A stretch of 64,000 nucleotides of DNA from Streptomyces sp. NBC_00572 (GCF_026341815.1 NZ_JAPENX010000001.1:3472001-3536000), one strand, 5' to 3'; counted from the stretch's first letter, positions 29,855 through 41,669 are shown. Numbers and translations are program-made. The notes: a model not told the origin generated them from the letters alone.

Positions 29855-32349
29855 CCGTCACCACGCCCCAGCCCGCCGGCGGCGGCAGCCCGGCCGTACC
29901 ACCGGAAGACCTCGTCTCCCTGACGATCGACGGCATCGAGATCTCCGTCCCCAAGGGGACCCTGGTCATCCGCGCCGCCGAACAGCTCGGCATCGAGATC
30001 CCGCGCTTCTGCGACCACCCGCTCCTCGACCCCGCCGGCGCCTGCCGCCAGTGCATCGTCGAGGTCGAGGGCCAGCGCAAGCCGATGGCCTCCTGCACCA
30101 TCACCTGCACCGACGGCATGGTGGTGAAGTCGCAGCTGACCAGCCCCGTCGCCGAGAAGGCCCAGCACGGTGTGATGGAGCTGCTGCTCGTCAACCACCC
30201 GCTGGACTGCCCCGTCTGCGACAAGGGCGGCGAGTGCCCCCTGCAGAACCAGGCCATGTCCCACGGACAGGCCGAGTCCCGCTTCGAGGGCGTCAAGCGC
30301 ACCTACGAGAAGCCCGTAGCGATCTCCACCCAGGTGCTCCTCGACCGCGAGCGCTGCGTCCTGTGCGCCCGCTGCACCCGCTTCTCCAACCAGGTCGCCG
30401 GCGACCCGATGATCGAACTCATCGAGCGCGGCGCCCTCCAGCAGGTCGGCACCGGCGAGGGCGACCCCTTCGAGTCGTACTTCTCCGGCAACACCATCCA
30501 GATCTGCCCGGTCGGCGCCCTCACCTCGGCCGCCTACCGCTTCCGCTCCCGACCCTTCGACCTCGTCTCCTCGCCGTCGGTGTGCGAGCAGTGCGCCGGC
30601 GGCTGCGCCACCCGCACCGACCACCGGCGCGGCAAGGTCATGCGGCGGCTCGCCGCCGACGACCCGGAGGTCAACGAGGAGTGGATCTGCGACAAGGGCC
30701 GCTTCGGCTTCCGGTACGCCCAGCAGCGCGACCGGCTCACCACCCCGCTCGTCCGCAACCCCGGAACCGGTGAACTGGAGCCCGCCTCCTGGCCCGAGGC
30801 CCTGGAAGCGGCCGCCCTCGGACTCGTCCGCGGCCGTACCGGCGTCCTCACCGGCGGCAGGCTGACCGTCGAGGACTCCTACGCGTACGCCAAGTTCGCG
30901 CGGGTCGCCCTCGACACCCACGACATCGACTTCCGGGCCCGGATCCACTCCGGCGAGGAGGCCGACTTCCTGGCCTCCGCCGTCGCCGGACGCGGCCGCG
31001 ACCTGGACGGCACGGGCGTCACGTACACCTCGCTCGAAGCCGCCCCGGCCGTCCTCCTCGTCGGCCTGGAGTCCGAGGAGGAAGCCCCCGGCGTCTTCCT
31101 GCGGCTCCGCAAGGCCTGGCGCAAGCACGGCCAGAAGACCTACGCGGTCGCCGCCTTCGCCACCCGCGGCCTGGAGAAGGCGGGCGGCACCCTGCTGCCC
31201 GCCGCCCCCGGCACCGAGACCGAGTGGCTCGACGCGCTCACCTCCCGGGTCGGCCTCGAAGGCGACGGACTCGCCGCCGCCGAGGCCCTCCGCACGGAAG
31301 GCGCCGTCCTCGTCGTCGGCGAACGCCTCGCCGGAGTCCCCGGCGCCCTGACCGCCGCCCTGCGCACCGCCGCCGCCACCGGCGCCCTGCTCGTGTGGAT
31401 CCCGCGCCGCTCCGGCGAACGCGGAGCGGTCGAGGCCGGAGCGCTCCCGGCGCTGCTGCCCGGCGGCCGGCCCGCGACCCACCCCCGCGCGCGTGAGGAG
31501 GTCGCCGCCGTCTGGGGCGTCCGCGAACTCCCGCACGGCTACGGCCGCGACACCGGCCAGATCCTGGAGGCCGCCGCCACCGGCGAACTCGCCGCCCTGC
31601 TCGTCGGCGGGGTCGAGGTCTCCGACCTCCCGGACCCGGCACGCGCGCGTGAAGCGCTCGACGCGGCCTTCGTCGTCTCCCTGGAACTGCGGCCCAGCGA
31701 GGTCACCGACCGCGCCGACGTCGTCCTCCCGGTCGCCGCCGTCGCCGAGAAGCCCGGCACCTTCCTCAACTGGGAAGGCCGGGCCCGGATGTTCGAGGCC
31801 GCGCTCAAGCCCGAGCAGATGACCCGGCCCCTGGCCCCGTCGGACACGCGCGTCCTCCACATGCTCGCCGACGCCCTCGACGCCCACCTGGGCCTGCCCG
31901 ACCTCAGGGCCGTACGCCGGGAACTCGACCGCCTCGCCGGCTGGACCGAGGAGCGGGCCTCCGAGCCCGTCGAACCCGGTCAGGCCGCGGCCCGGCCCGG
32001 CGACGGCGAGGCCGTCCTCGCCGGGCACCGGATGCTGCTCGACCTCGGCCGGCTCCAGGAGGGCGACACCGCACTCGCCGGCACCCGGCACGCGGCGGTC
32101 GCCCGGCTCTCCGCCGCCACCGCCGCCGACACCGGCGTCAAGGACGGCGACACGCTCGAAGTCACCGGCCCCGCGGGCTCCGTCGCCTTCCCGCTGCAGG
32201 TCACCGAGATGCCCGACCGCGTCGTCTGGCTCCCGCTGAACTCCGCCGGCCGCGGCGTCCTCTCCGACACCGGCGCCCACCCCGGCGACCTGGTCCGCAT
32301 CGGCCCGGCGACCCCGAGCCCCGTCGATGTCACGGAGGTGCAGGCATGA
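29851..32349 (+). CDS. nuoG: NADH-quinone oxidoreductase subunit G
   Basis: 832 residues from the ATG at 29851. The N-terminal [2Fe-2S] (N1b) ligands lie in [20 protein letters not shown] and the next Cys in ASCTITC. N5 is in [18 protein letters not shown]4 ligands are in RCVLCARC and QICPVGAL. A further CEQCAGGC...C set could bind the extra N7-type cluster found in some bacteria. A molybdopterin-oxidoreductase-like fold follows without a recognisable cofactor motif. It routes electrons from FMN towards NuoI. Confidence 0.96.
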
Positions 32350-33707
32350 CCACGCCGCTCGCCGCAGAAGACCTGTCCATGTTCGGCACGGACCCCTGGT
32401 GGCTCGTCCTGATCAAGGCCGTCTTCTGCTTCGCCTTCCTGATGATCACCGTGCTCTTCTCCATCGTGTGGGAGCGCAAGGTCGTCGCCTGGATGCAGCT
32501 GCGCGTCGGCCCCAACCGGCACGGCCCCTGGGGCCTCCTCCAGTCCCTCGCGGACGGCGTCAAGCTGATGCTCAAGGAGGACGTGATCGTCAAGAAGGCC
32601 GACAAGGTCGTCTACGTCCTCGCCCCGATCATCGCCGCCATCCCGGCGTTCATGGCGATCGCCGTGATCCCCTTCGGACCGGCCGGCAACGAGGTCTCGA
32701 TCTTCGGCCACCGCACCTCGATGCAGCTCACCGACCTGCCGATCGCGATGCTGTACGTCCTCGCGGTCGCCTCCGTCGGCATCTACGGCATCGTCCTCGC
32801 CGGCTGGTCCTCCGGTTCCACCTACCCGCTCCTCGGCGGTCTGCGCTCCTGCGCGCAGATGATCTCGTACGAGATCGCCATGGGCGCGGCCTTCGCCTCC
32901 GTCTTCCTCTACTCCGGGTCGATGTCGACCTCGGCGATCGTCGAGGCGCAGGCGGACCGCTGGTTCGTGATCCTGCTGCCGGTCTCGTTCATCATCTACA
33001 TCGTCACGATGGTCGGCGAGACCAACCGCGCTCCCTTCGACATGCCGGAGTCCGAGGGCGACCTCGTCGGCGGCTTCAACACCGAGTACTCGTCCATCAA
33101 GTTCGCGCTGTTCATGCTCGCCGAGTACGTGAACATGGTGACGGTCTCGGCCGTGTCGGTGACCCTCTTCCTGGGCGGCTGGCGGGCCCCGTACCCGATC
33201 TCCACCTTCTGGGAGGGCGCGAACCACGGCTGGTGGCCGATGCTCTGGTTCGTCATCAAGGTGCAACTGCTCCTCTTCTTCTTCATCTGGCTCCGCGGCA
33301 CCCTGCCCCGCGTCCGCTACGACCAGCTGATGAAGCTCGGCTGGAAGGTCCTCATCCCGGTCTCCGTGGTCTGGCTGATGCTGGTCGCCACCGTCCGTGC
33401 GCTGCGGAACGAGAACATCGCCTTCGGCAACATCGTCCTGTACGTCGCCGGAGCCGTCCTCGGACTGCTGCTGCTCTCCTTCGTGGTCGACGTGTTCCGC
33501 GACCGGAAGGCGAAGGCCGCCGCACCCGCACCCGAGGACACCCGCTCCTTCGACCCGATGGCCGGAGGCTTCCCCGTACCGCCCAAGCCCGGACAGTCCC
33601 TGCCGCCCGTGCCCCGGCGCAGGCCGCGGCACGACCGGGACCTCGTTGTCAGTGGCGCCCCCGATACTGCTACTGCGAGTGATGGAAAGGAGACGGACGG
33701 TGTCTGA
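32346..33707 (+). CDS. nuoH: NADH-quinone oxidoreductase subunit H
   Basis: 453 residues, eight or so membrane helices. It includes the ND1 signatures [21 protein letters not shown] and [26 protein letters not shown] (split here across the quinone entry loop). A C-terminal tail of about 60 residues (Pro/Arg-rich, after [12 protein letters not shown]) is longer than in E. coli (325 residues in all). NuoH's end overlaps nuoI's start by eight bases, an unusual overlap in this operon. Confidence 0.96.
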   Translation: MTTPLAAEDLSMFGTDPWWLVLIKAVFCFAFLMITVLFSIVWERKVVAWMQLRVGPNRHGPWGLLQSLADGVKLMLKEDVIVKKADKVVYVLAPIIAAIPAFMAIAVIPFGPAGNEVSIFGHRTSMQLTDLPIAMLYVLAVASVGIYGIVLAGWSSGSTYPLLGGLRSCAQMISYEIAMGAAFASVFLYSGSMSTSAIVEAQADRWFVILLPVSFIIYIVTMVGETNRAPFDMPESEGDLVGGFNTEYSSIKFALFMLAEYVNMVTVSAVSVTLFLGGWRAPYPISTFWEGANHGWWPMLWFVIKVQLLLFFFIWLRGTLPRVRYDQLMKLGWKVLIPVSVVWLMLVATVRALRNENIAFGNIVLYVAGAVLGLLLLSFVVDVFRDRKAKAAAPAPEDTRSFDPMAGGFPVPPKPGQSLPPVPRRRPRHDRDLVVSGAPDTATASDGKETDGV

Positions 33708-34278
33708 TTTCCAGAATCCGGTGGCCGGCTTCGGCGTGACCTTCAAGGCCATGTTCAAGAAGCGGCTGACCGAGCAGTACCCGGAGCAGGAGAAGACGAC
33801 GGCGCCCCGCTTCCACGGCCGGCACCAGCTCAACCGTCACCCCGACGGTCTGGAGAAGTGCATCGGCTGCGAGCTGTGCGCCTGGGCCTGTCCCGCCGAC
33901 GCCATCTACGTCGAGGGCGCGGACAACACGGAGGAGGAGCGCTACTCCCCCGGCGAGCGGTACGGCCGCGTCTACCAGATCAACTACGCCCGCTGCATCC
34001 TCTGCGGACTCTGCATCGAGGCCTGCCCCACCCGGGCGCTGACGATGACCAACGAGTTCGAACTGGCCGACTCCTCCCGCGAGAACCTGATCTACACCAA
34101 GGAGCAGCTCCTCGCGGGCCTTGAGGACACCATGGTCGACAGCCCGCACGCGATCTTCCCGGGCATGACCGAGCAGGACTACTACCGGGGGCTCGTCGAA
34201 GGAGCCGCACCCGGGACCGTCCGCCAGGTCGCCGTGTCCAAGGGGGAGAACGGCTCACCGGAAGAGGTGGACGCATGA
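33700..34278 (+). CDS. nuoI: NADH-quinone oxidoreductase subunit I (N6a/N6b)
   Basis: 192 residues. The GTG at 33700 follows AAGGAGACGG. Two [4Fe-4S] motifs: [12 protein letters not shown] and [12 protein letters not shown]. They carry electrons between NuoG and the N2 cluster of NuoB. The N-terminus ([20 protein letters not shown]) is amphipathic and membrane-associated. An in-frame start far upstream, inside nuoH, is not credible. Confidence 0.97.
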   Translation: MSDFQNPVAGFGVTFKAMFKKRLTEQYPEQEKTTAPRFHGRHQLNRHPDGLEKCIGCELCAWACPADAIYVEGADNTEEERYSPGERYGRVYQINYARCILCGLCIEACPTRALTMTNEFELADSSRENLIYTKEQLLAGLEDTMVDSPHAIFPGMTEQDYYRGLVEGAAPGTVRQVAVSKGENGSPEEVDA

Positions 34279-35102
34279 GCGCGAACCTCGCGGCCTACGC
34301 GACGTCCTCCGGCGAGGCCTTCCAGTTCTGGGTCCTCGGCACCGTCGCCGTCGTCGGCGCCCTCGCCACGATCCTGATGAAGAAAGCCATGCACAGCGCC
34401 CTGTCGCTGGCCGGCACGATGATCATCCTGGCGGTCTTCTACCTCGCCAACGGCGCGTACTTCCTCGGCATCGTCCAGATCGTCGTCTACACCGGCGCGA
34501 TCATGATGCTCTTCCTCTTCATCGTCATGCTGGTCGGTGTCACGGCCGCGGACTCGCTGAAGGAGACCATCAAGGGCCAGCGCTGGTGGGCCGCCATCTG
34601 CGGTCTCGGCTTCGGCGTCCTGCTCGCCGCCGGCATCGGCAACGCCTCGCTCACGGAGTTCGCCGGACTCGGCGCCGCCAACAGCGCCCGCGGCGGAAAC
34701 GTCGAGGGCCTCGCCGCCCTCATCTTCACCAAGTACGTCTTCGCCTTCGAGATCACCGGCGCCCTCCTCATCACCGCCGCCGTCGGCGCGATGGTGCTCA
34801 CCCACCGCGAGCGCACCGAGCGGGCCGCCACCCAGCGCGAACTCTCCGAGCAGCGCGTACGCGAGGGCACGCACGTGCCGCCGCTGCCCGCGCCCGGCGT
34901 CTACGCCCGGCACAACGCCGTGGACATCGCCGGTCTGCTGCCCGACGGCACCCCGGCGGAGCTCACCGTCATGCAGACCCTGCGCAAGCGGGGCCAGATC
35001 CGGGACGTGTCCACCGAGGCGCTCGCCGACCTCAAGGCCCTGGAGCAGCGCTCCGAGGAGCGCCTCGGCCGGGACCGGGACGAAGAGGAGGCCACCCGGT
35101 GA
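34275..35102 (+). CDS. nuoJ: NADH-quinone oxidoreductase subunit J
   Basis: 275 residues with five membrane helices in the first 175 residues, including [19 protein letters not shown], the ND6 pi-bulge helix region. The last 100 residues are hydrophilic and charged ([21 protein letters not shown], later [15 protein letters not shown]). They are absent from short homologues and probably sit in the cytoplasm. Overlaps nuoI and nuoK by four bases. Confidence 0.95.
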   Translation: MSANLAAYATSSGEAFQFWVLGTVAVVGALATILMKKAMHSALSLAGTMIILAVFYLANGAYFLGIVQIVVYTGAIMMLFLFIVMLVGVTAADSLKETIKGQRWWAAICGLGFGVLLAAGIGNASLTEFAGLGAANSARGGNVEGLAALIFTKYVFAFEITGALLITAAVGAMVLTHRERTERAATQRELSEQRVREGTHVPPLPAPGVYARHNAVDIAGLLPDGTPAELTVMQTLRKRGQIRDVSTEALADLKALEQRSEERLGRDRDEEEATR

Positions 35103-35398
35103 ACCCCGTCAACTACCTGTACCTCGCCGCCCTGCTGTTCACCATCGGTGCGGTCGGGGTGCTGATCCGGCGCAACGCGATCGTGGTCTTCATGTGCGTC
35201 GAGCTGATGCTCAACGCCTGCAACCTCGCGTTCGTCACCTTCTCCCGCATGCACGGAAACCTCGACGGCCAGATCATCGCCTTCTTCACGATGGTCGTCG
35301 CCGCCGCGGAGGTCGTCGTCGGGCTCGCGATCATCGTGTCCGTCTTCCGTGCCCGCCACTCGGCCTCGGTCGACGACGCCAGCCTGATGAAGCTGTGA
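35099..35398 (+). CDS. nuoK: NADH-quinone oxidoreductase subunit K
   Basis: 99 residues, three membrane helices. GTG at 35099. Conserved acidic residues lie in [15 protein letters not shown] and in [11 protein letters not shown]; both glutamates belong to the proton channel network of ND4L/NuoK. The length is exactly that of the family. Confidence 0.97.
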   Translation: MNPVNYLYLAALLFTIGAVGVLIRRNAIVVFMCVELMLNACNLAFVTFSRMHGNLDGQIIAFFTMVVAAAEVVVGLAIIVSVFRARHSASVDDASLMKL

Positions 35399-35408
35399 GG
35401 GGCTGACC

Positions 35409-37301
35409 GTGGAAAATCTCATTGCGCTGCTCATCGGGGCACCCCTGCTCGGCGCGGCCGTCCTGCTGTGCGGCGGACGGCGCCTCGACAAGGTCGGACA
35501 CTGGATCGGCACGCTCCTCGCGGCCGCCTCCTTCGCCATCGGCCTGGCGCTCTTCGCCGACATGCTCGGCAAGAGCGCCGACGACCGGGCCCTGCACCAG
35601 CGGCTCTACACCTGGATCCCCGTCGAGGGCTTCCAGGCGGACATGGCCTTCCAGCTCGACCAGCTGTCGATGACCTTCGTCCTGCTGATCAGCGGGGTCG
35701 GCACGCTCATCCACGTCTACTCCATCGGATACATGGAGCACGACGAGCGCCGCCGCCGCTTCTTCGGCTACCTCAACCTGTTCGTCGCGGCGATGCTCCT
35801 GCTCGTCCTCGCCGACAACTACCTGCTCCTGTACTTCGGCTGGGAGGGCGTCGGCCTCGCCTCGTACCTCCTGATCGGCTTCTGGCAGCACAAGCCCACC
35901 GCGGCCACCGCCGCGAAGAAGGCCTTCCTGGTCAACCGGGTCGGCGACATGGGCCTCTCCATCGCCATCATGATCATGTTCACCACCTTCGGCACCTTCG
36001 CCTTCGGGCCGGTGCTCGGGGCGACCGGCGAGACCAGCGAGGGCAAGCTGACCGCGATCGGTCTGATGCTGCTCCTCGCCGCCTGCGGCAAGTCGGCCCA
36101 GGTGCCGCTGCAGTCCTGGCTCGGGGACGCGATGGAGGGCCCGACCCCGGTCTCGGCCCTCATCCACGCGGCCACGATGGTGACCGCCGGTGTCTATCTG
36201 ATCGTCCGCTCCGCCGACATCTTCAACGCCGCCCCGGACGCCCAGCTCGTCGTCACCGTGGTCGGCGCCGTCACGCTCCTCTTCGGTGCGATCGTCGGTT
36301 GCGCGAAGGACGACATCAAGAAGGCCCTCGCCGGCTCGACGATGTCGCAGATCGGCTACATGATCCTGGCCGCCGGCCTCGGCCCCATCGGCTACGTCTT
36401 CGCGATCATGCACCTGGTGACCCACGGCTTCTTCAAGGCCGGGCTCTTCCTCGGCGCCGGTTCGGTCATGCACGGCATGAACGACGAGGTCGACATGCGG
36501 AAGTACGGCGGCCTGCGAAAGTACATGCCGGTCACCTTCGTCACCTTCGGCCTCGGCTACCTCGCGATCATCGGCTTCCCCGGCCTGTCCGGCTTCTTCT
36601 CCAAGGACAAGATCATCGAGGCGGCCTTCGCCAAGGGCGGCACCGAGGGCTGGATCCTCGGCTCGGTCACCCTGCTCGGCGCGGCCATCACCGCGTACTA
36701 CATGACCCGCGTGATGCTGATGACCTTCTTCGGCGAGAAGCGCTGGCAGCCCGACGCGGACGGCAATCCGCCGCACCCGCACGAGTCGCCCAAGTCCATG
36801 GTCATCCCCATGGTCCTGCTCGCCGTCGGCTCGGTCGCCGCAGGTGCCTTCTTCGAGTTCGCCGGCTTCGTCGAGTGGCTGGAGCCGGTCACCGGCTTCG
36901 CCCACGGCCACTCGCCGCTCAGCGCCGCCACCGTCACCACCGCCACCGTCGCCGTCATGGTGATCGGCGTCGGCCTCGCGTACGTCCAGTACGGGCGCAA
37001 GCCCGTCCCGGTCGTCGCCCCGCGCGGCTCGCTCCTCACCCGGGCCGCCCGCCGCGACCTCCTCCAGGACGACTTCAACCACGCCGTCTTCGTCCGCGGC
37101 GGCACCCACCTGACCCGCTCGCTCGTCTACGTCGACCACTCCCTGGTCGACGGCGTGGTCAACGGCACCGCGGCATCCGTCGGCGGACTCTCCGGTCGGC
37201 TGCGCAAGCTCCAGAACGGCTACGTCCGCTCGTACGCGGTCTCCATGTTCGGAGGTACGGCGGTGCTGATCGCCGCGACCCTGCTGATGAGGGCGGTGTA
37301 A
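35409..37301 (+). CDS. nuoL: NADH-quinone oxidoreductase subunit L
   Basis: 630 residues from the GTG at 35409. An antiporter-like subunit with about 16 helices. [20 protein letters not shown] and [15 protein letters not shown] hold the helix-5 glutamate. [20 protein letters not shown] contains the channel His/Lys region. A long lateral amphipathic helix near the C-terminus (after about residue 520) is followed by a final membrane segment. Terminal proton-pumping unit. Confidence 0.97.
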   Translation: MENLIALLIGAPLLGAAVLLCGGRRLDKVGHWIGTLLAAASFAIGLALFADMLGKSADDRALHQRLYTWIPVEGFQADMAFQLDQLSMTFVLLISGVGTLIHVYSIGYMEHDERRRRFFGYLNLFVAAMLLLVLADNYLLLYFGWEGVGLASYLLIGFWQHKPTAATAAKKAFLVNRVGDMGLSIAIMIMFTTFGTFAFGPVLGATGETSEGKLTAIGLMLLLAACGKSAQVPLQSWLGDAMEGPTPVSALIHAATMVTAGVYLIVRSADIFNAAPDAQLVVTVVGAVTLLFGAIVGCAKDDIKKALAGSTMSQIGYMILAAGLGPIGYVFAIMHLVTHGFFKAGLFLGAGSVMHGMNDEVDMRKYGGLRKYMPVTFVTFGLGYLAIIGFPGLSGFFSKDKIIEAAFAKGGTEGWILGSVTLLGAAITAYYMTRVMLMTFFGEKRWQPDADGNPPHPHESPKSMVIPMVLLAVGSVAAGAFFEFAGFVEWLEPVTGFAHGHSPLSAATVTTATVAVMVIGVGLAYVQYGRKPVPVVAPRGSLLTRAARRDLLQDDFNHAVFVRGGTHLTRSLVYVDHSLVDGVVNGTAASVGGLSGRLRKLQNGYVRSYAVSMFGGTAVLIAATLLMRAV

Positions 37302-37306
37302 CTTCC

Positions 37307-38878
37307 ATGTCCTTCCCGCTCCTTACGGTGACGGCAGCGGTTCCGGCGGTCGGTGCGATCCTCACCGCCGCCGTCCCCGCCGCCCGCCGCACCGCCGCCA
37401 AATGGCTGGCGCTGCTGGTCTCGCTCGCCACGCTCGTGCTCGCCGCCGTCGTCTGGGCACAGTTCGAGCCCGGCGGCGACCGGTACCAGCTGACCGAGTC
37501 CCACTCCTGGATCAAGGACTTCGGCGTCCGCTACGAGCTCGGGGTCGACGGCATCGGGGTGGCGCTCATCGCGCTCACCGCCCTGCTGATCCCGTTCATC
37601 GTGCTCGCCGGCTGGCACGACGCCGACCCGCTGGAGACCTCCTCCAAGCGGTGGCGCCCGACCCAGGGCTTCTTCGCCCTGATCCTCATGGTCGAGGCGA
37701 TGGTGATCCTCTCCTTCGAGGCCACCGACGTCTTCCTCTTCTACATCCTGTTCGAAGCCATGCTCATCCCGATGTACTTCCTCATCGGCGGCTTCGGCGA
37801 CCGCGCCCACGCGGGCTCCGACGAGAACGCGGCGGCCCAGCGTTCGTACGCGGCCGTCAAGTTCCTCCTCTACAACCTGGTCGGCGGCCTCATCATGCTG
37901 GCCGCCGTCATCGGGCTCTACGTGGTCGCGGGGAACTTCTCGCTCACCGAGATCGCCGAGGCGCGCGCCAACGGCTCGCTGGAGATGGCGACCAGCACCG
38001 AGCGGTGGCTGTTCCTCGGCTTCTTCTTCGCCTTCGCGGTGAAGGCACCGCTCTGGCCGCTGCACACCTGGCTGCCGAACGCGATGGGAGAGGCGACCGC
38101 CCCGGTCGCCGTCCTCATCACCGCCGTCGTCGACAAGGTCGGCACCTTCGCGATGCTCCGCTTCTGCCTCGGACTCTTCCCCGAGGCCAGCAAGTGGGCC
38201 ACCCCGGCGATCGTCGTCCTCGCCCTCATCAGCATCGTCTACGGGGCGCTGCTCGCCGTCGGCCAGCGGGACATCAAGCGCCTGGTCGCCTACGCGTCGA
38301 TCTCGCACTTCGGCTTCATCATCCTGGGCATCTTCGCGATGACCACCCAGGGCCAGTCCGGTGCCACGCTCTACATGGTCAACCACGGCATCTCGACGGC
38401 CGCCCTGATGCTCGTCGCCGGCTTCCTGATCTCCCGGCGCGGCTCGCGGCTCATCGCCGACTACGGCGGTGTGCAGAAGGTCGCCCCGGTGCTCGCCGGC
38501 ACCTTCCTCATCGGCGGTCTGGCGACCCTGTCGCTGCCCGGACTCGCGCCGTTCGTCAGCGAGTTCCTGGTCCTGGTCGGCACGTACGCCCGCTACCCGG
38601 TGGCCGGCGTCATCGCCACCACCGGCATCGTCCTCGCCGCGCTCTACACCCTCGTCCTGTACCAGCGGACGATGACCGGGCCGGTGAAGGAGGAGGTACG
38701 GGAGCTGCCCGACCTGCGGGTGCGTGAACTCGCGGTGGTCGTCCCGCTGATCGCCGTCCTGATCTTCCTCGGGGTCTTCCCGAAGCCGCTGACGGACGTG
38801 GTCAACCCGGCCGTGCAGCACACCATGTCCGACGTCCAGCAGAAGGACCCCCAGCCAGAAGTGGAGGCGGCCAAGTGA
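37307..38878 (+). CDS. nuoM: NADH-quinone oxidoreductase subunit M
   Basis: 523 residues from the ATG at 37307; longer in-frame extensions upstream lie inside nuoL. Antiporter-like signatures: FYILFEAMLIPMYFLIG (helix-5 Glu), KAPLWPLHTWLPNAMGEAT (channel Lys/His) and KRLVAYASISHFGFI. Proton-pumping subunit. Four-base overlap with nuoN. Confidence 0.97.
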   Translation: MSFPLLTVTAAVPAVGAILTAAVPAARRTAAKWLALLVSLATLVLAAVVWAQFEPGGDRYQLTESHSWIKDFGVRYELGVDGIGVALIALTALLIPFIVLAGWHDADPLETSSKRWRPTQGFFALILMVEAMVILSFEATDVFLFYILFEAMLIPMYFLIGGFGDRAHAGSDENAAAQRSYAAVKFLLYNLVGGLIMLAAVIGLYVVAGNFSLTEIAEARANGSLEMATSTERWLFLGFFFAFAVKAPLWPLHTWLPNAMGEATAPVAVLITAVVDKVGTFAMLRFCLGLFPEASKWATPAIVVLALISIVYGALLAVGQRDIKRLVAYASISHFGFIILGIFAMTTQGQSGATLYMVNHGISTAALMLVAGFLISRRGSRLIADYGGVQKVAPVLAGTFLIGGLATLSLPGLAPFVSEFLVLVGTYARYPVAGVIATTGIVLAALYTLVLYQRTMTGPVKEEVRELPDLRVRELAVVVPLIAVLIFLGVFPKPLTDVVNPAVQHTMSDVQQKDPQPEVEAAK

Positions 38879-40536
38879 GTGCATCCGCCGTCGCATCCTC
38901 TGTCCACAGCCTGTGGACGACTGCTGCCGAGCCGCTGGACAAGATCCCGGCACCCCACATCGAGTACGTCCAGCTCTCGCCCGTACTCATCGTGCTCGGC
39001 GCCGCGATCATCAGCGTCCTCGTCGAGGCCTTCGTGCCCCGCAAGGGCCGCTACCACAGCCAGCTCTTCCTCAGCGTCGTGGCACTCGTTGCCGCCTTCG
39101 CCGCCATCGTCGGCCTCGCGGCCGGCGGGTACGGCTCCACCAAGGCCCACATCGCGGCCATGGGCGCCATCGCCGTCGACGGACCCGCCCTCTTCCTCCA
39201 GGGCACCATTCTCCTCGCCTCCGTCGTCGCGATCTTCACCTTCGCCGAGCGCAGGCTCGACCCGGCCGACCACGGCCACAAGGTCGACTCCTTCGCCGCC
39301 GAGGCCGCCGCCGTCCCCGGCAGCGACCACGAGAAGGCCGCGATCAAGGCCGGGTTCACCACCACCGAGGTCTTCCCGCTCGCCCTCTTCGCCATCGCCG
39401 GCATGCTCGTCTTCCCGGCCGCCAACGACCTCCTGACGCTCTTCGTCGCCCTGGAGGTCTTCTCCCTCCCGCTGTACCTGCTCTGCGCCGTCGCCCGCCG
39501 CAAGCGGCTGATGTCGCAGGAGGCGGCCGTCAAGTACTTCCTGCTCGGCGCCTTCTCCTCGGCCTTCCTGCTCTTCGGGATCGCCCTGCTCTACGGCTAC
39601 GCGGGCTCCGTCTCGTACGCCACCATCGCCCAGGTCGTCGACGGCTCGATCGGCTCCGTGAACCCGGCGCTCGCCGACACCATGGGCAACGACGCACTGC
39701 TCCTCATCGGCTTCGCGATGGTCCTCGCCGGGCTCCTCTTCAAGGTCGGCGCCGTGCCGTTCCACATGTGGACCCCGGACGTCTACCAGGGCGCCCCGAC
39801 CCCGGTCACCGGCTTCATGGCCGCCGCGACCAAGGTCGCCGCGTTCGGCGCGATGCTCCGCCTGCTGTACGTGGTGCTGCCGGGCCTCACCTGGGACTGG
39901 CGGCCGGTCATGTGGGGCGTCGCCATCGTCACCATGCTGGGCGGTGCGATCGTCGCCATCACCCAGACCGACATCAAGCGGCTCCTGGCGTACTCGTCGA
40001 TCGCGCACGCGGGCTTCCTGCTCGCGGGTGTCATCGCGGCCACGCCGAGCGGGATCTCGTCCGTCCTCTTCTACCTGGGTGCCTACTCCTTCGTGACGAT
40101 CGGCGCCTTCGCCGTCGTCACCCTGGTCAGGGACGCGGGCGGCGAGGCCACTCACCTCTCCAAGTGGGCCGGGCTCGGACGCCGTTCGCCGCTCGTCGCG
40201 GCGGTCTTCGCGGTCTTCCTGCTCGCCTTCGCCGGCATCCCGCTGACCTCCGGGTTCTCGGGCAAGTTCGCGGTCTTCAAGGCGGCGGCGGAGGGCGGCG
40301 CGGGCGCGCTCGTCGTGGTCGGTGTGATCTCCTCGGCGATCGCCGCGTTCTTCTACATCCGGGTGATCGTGCTCATGTTCTTCAGCGAGCCGAAGGCGGA
40401 CGGCCCCACGGTCGCCGTGCCCTCGGCCCTGACGACGGTCACGATCACGGCGGGTGTGGCGGTCACGCTGGTCCTCGGCCTGGCGCCGCAGTACTTCCTG
40501 GACCTGGCGAACCAGGCGAGCGTGTTCGTCCGGTAG
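38875..40536 (+). CDS. nuoN: NADH-quinone oxidoreductase subunit N
   Basis: 553 residues from the GTG at 38875. Signatures are FVALEVFSLPLYLLCAVARR, FKVGAVPFHMWTPDVYQGAP and IKRLLAYSSIAHAGFLLAG. Longer than E. coli NuoN (485) because of an N-terminal extension and a loop around residues 125-160 (SFAAEAAAVPGSDHEKAAIKAG). Last gene of the operon; a strong terminator follows 16 bases after the stop. Confidence 0.97.
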   Translation: MSASAVASSVHSLWTTAAEPLDKIPAPHIEYVQLSPVLIVLGAAIISVLVEAFVPRKGRYHSQLFLSVVALVAAFAAIVGLAAGGYGSTKAHIAAMGAIAVDGPALFLQGTILLASVVAIFTFAERRLDPADHGHKVDSFAAEAAAVPGSDHEKAAIKAGFTTTEVFPLALFAIAGMLVFPAANDLLTLFVALEVFSLPLYLLCAVARRKRLMSQEAAVKYFLLGAFSSAFLLFGIALLYGYAGSVSYATIAQVVDGSIGSVNPALADTMGNDALLLIGFAMVLAGLLFKVGAVPFHMWTPDVYQGAPTPVTGFMAAATKVAAFGAMLRLLYVVLPGLTWDWRPVMWGVAIVTMLGGAIVAITQTDIKRLLAYSSIAHAGFLLAGVIAATPSGISSVLFYLGAYSFVTIGAFAVVTLVRDAGGEATHLSKWAGLGRRSPLVAAVFAVFLLAFAGIPLTSGFSGKFAVFKAAAEGGAGALVVVGVISSAIAAFFYIRVIVLMFFSEPKADGPTVAVPSALTTVTITAGVAVTLVLGLAPQYFLDLANQASVFVR

Positions 40537-40552
40537 CTCCGGCCGTACGCGA

Positions 40553-40586
40553 GAAGGGCCCGGCTCGGGGGCGAGCCGGGCCCTTC
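40553..40586 (+). terminator. terminator of the nuo operon
   Basis: A 15-bp perfect stem (GAAGGGCCCGGCTCG and its complement) with a four-base loop begins 16 bases after nuoN's stop. Confidence 0.92.
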
Positions 40587-40691
40587 GGCGTACGCGGGGG
40601 TGACCCGTCGGAGGTGTCCGTGCCATCGTGTGAGCCACCCCAATGGTCTGTACCAGTCGCCCGTACCAGTCGAGGAGAGGGGAGCCGCGCC

Positions 40692-41669
40692 ATGAGCGGC
40701 ACGACCGCCTTACCAGGGACCCCGTGCACCGCCCCCAGAGCCGGCGACCCGCCCATGCACCGCCTGCAGGTCCGGCTCCCCGACCAGGTTCCCTTCGCCG
40801 CCGGGACTTTCGACACCATCGGCCCCATGTCCCGCGCGGCCTTCCCGCACCGGCACACCTTCTACGAGATCGTCCACGTCACCGCCGGCACCGGCACCCA
40901 TGTCGTGGACCTCGCCCGCTGGGCACTCCACCCGCCCCACCTGGGCCTGATCCTCCCCGGACAGCTGCACCACTGGGAGGACGCCGACGGCCTCGACGGC
41001 AGCGTCGTCCTCTTCACCGAGGACTTCCTCCTCGACCACCCCGGCGACCGGGACCTCCTGCGCCGCCTCGGCGAACACCCCTGGCTCACCCTCGACGGGC
41101 CCACGCACGCGCGTACCGGCCGCCTGATGGCCGAACTCATCGAGGAGTACGGGCACGGCGCCGACGGCTTCGCGACCGTCCTGCGCTCCCTGCTGCACGT
41201 CCTCCTGATCCGTACGGCCCGGCTCGGCGGCCCCGGCACCCACGCGCCACCGCCCGGCAGGCCCGCCGCCGTCGCCGAGGAGTTCGCCGGGCTGCTCGCC
41301 CGTACCGGAGCGGAGGGCCGGACCGTACGGGAGTGCGCCGAGCTGATCGGAGTCACCCCGGGCTATCTCGCCGAGGCCGTCAGGGCCGCCACCGGCAGAA
41401 CCCCCGGCGCCCTGCTGCGCGAGGCCCGCGCCCGGGAGGCCCAACGCCTGCTGCTGGGCACGGGGCTGTCGATCCGTCAGGTGGCGGCCCGTGTCGGATT
41501 CGACGACCCCGCGTACTTCTGCCGCTTCTTCCGCCGCGAGACGGGCCGGAGCCCCGGAGACTTCCGGAAGCACCACGGAGAACATCACGACAAGCGCCAC
41601 AGTGAAGACCACGACAAACACCACGACCGCCGCGATGAGTCCATCGAAGGCGGCGCCCGGTCCGCCTAG
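40692..41669 (+). CDS. AraC-family regulator with a His-rich C-terminal tail
   Basis: 325 residues from the ATG at 40692 (GAGAGGGGAG upstream). The N-terminal cupin is recognisable by HRHTFYEIVHVTAGTGTHVVD and LILPGQLHHWE. The C-terminal AraC DNA-binding domain is at about 215-300 (VRECAELIGVTPGYLAEAVR and IRQVAARVGFDDPAYFCRFF). After the usual end of the second HTH the protein runs on for about 35 residues with KHHGEHHDKRHSEDHDKHHD, eight histidines, a possible metal-binding tail. The dioxygenase gene begins 46 bases downstream on the same strand, so it could be its target or partner. Confidence 0.88.
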   Translation: MSGTTALPGTPCTAPRAGDPPMHRLQVRLPDQVPFAAGTFDTIGPMSRAAFPHRHTFYEIVHVTAGTGTHVVDLARWALHPPHLGLILPGQLHHWEDADGLDGSVVLFTEDFLLDHPGDRDLLRRLGEHPWLTLDGPTHARTGRLMAELIEEYGHGADGFATVLRSLLHVLLIRTARLGGPGTHAPPPGRPAAVAEEFAGLLARTGAEGRTVRECAELIGVTPGYLAEAVRAATGRTPGALLREARAREAQRLLLGTGLSIRQVAARVGFDDPAYFCRFFRRETGRSPGDFRKHHGEHHDKRHSEDHDKHHDRRDESIEGGARSA

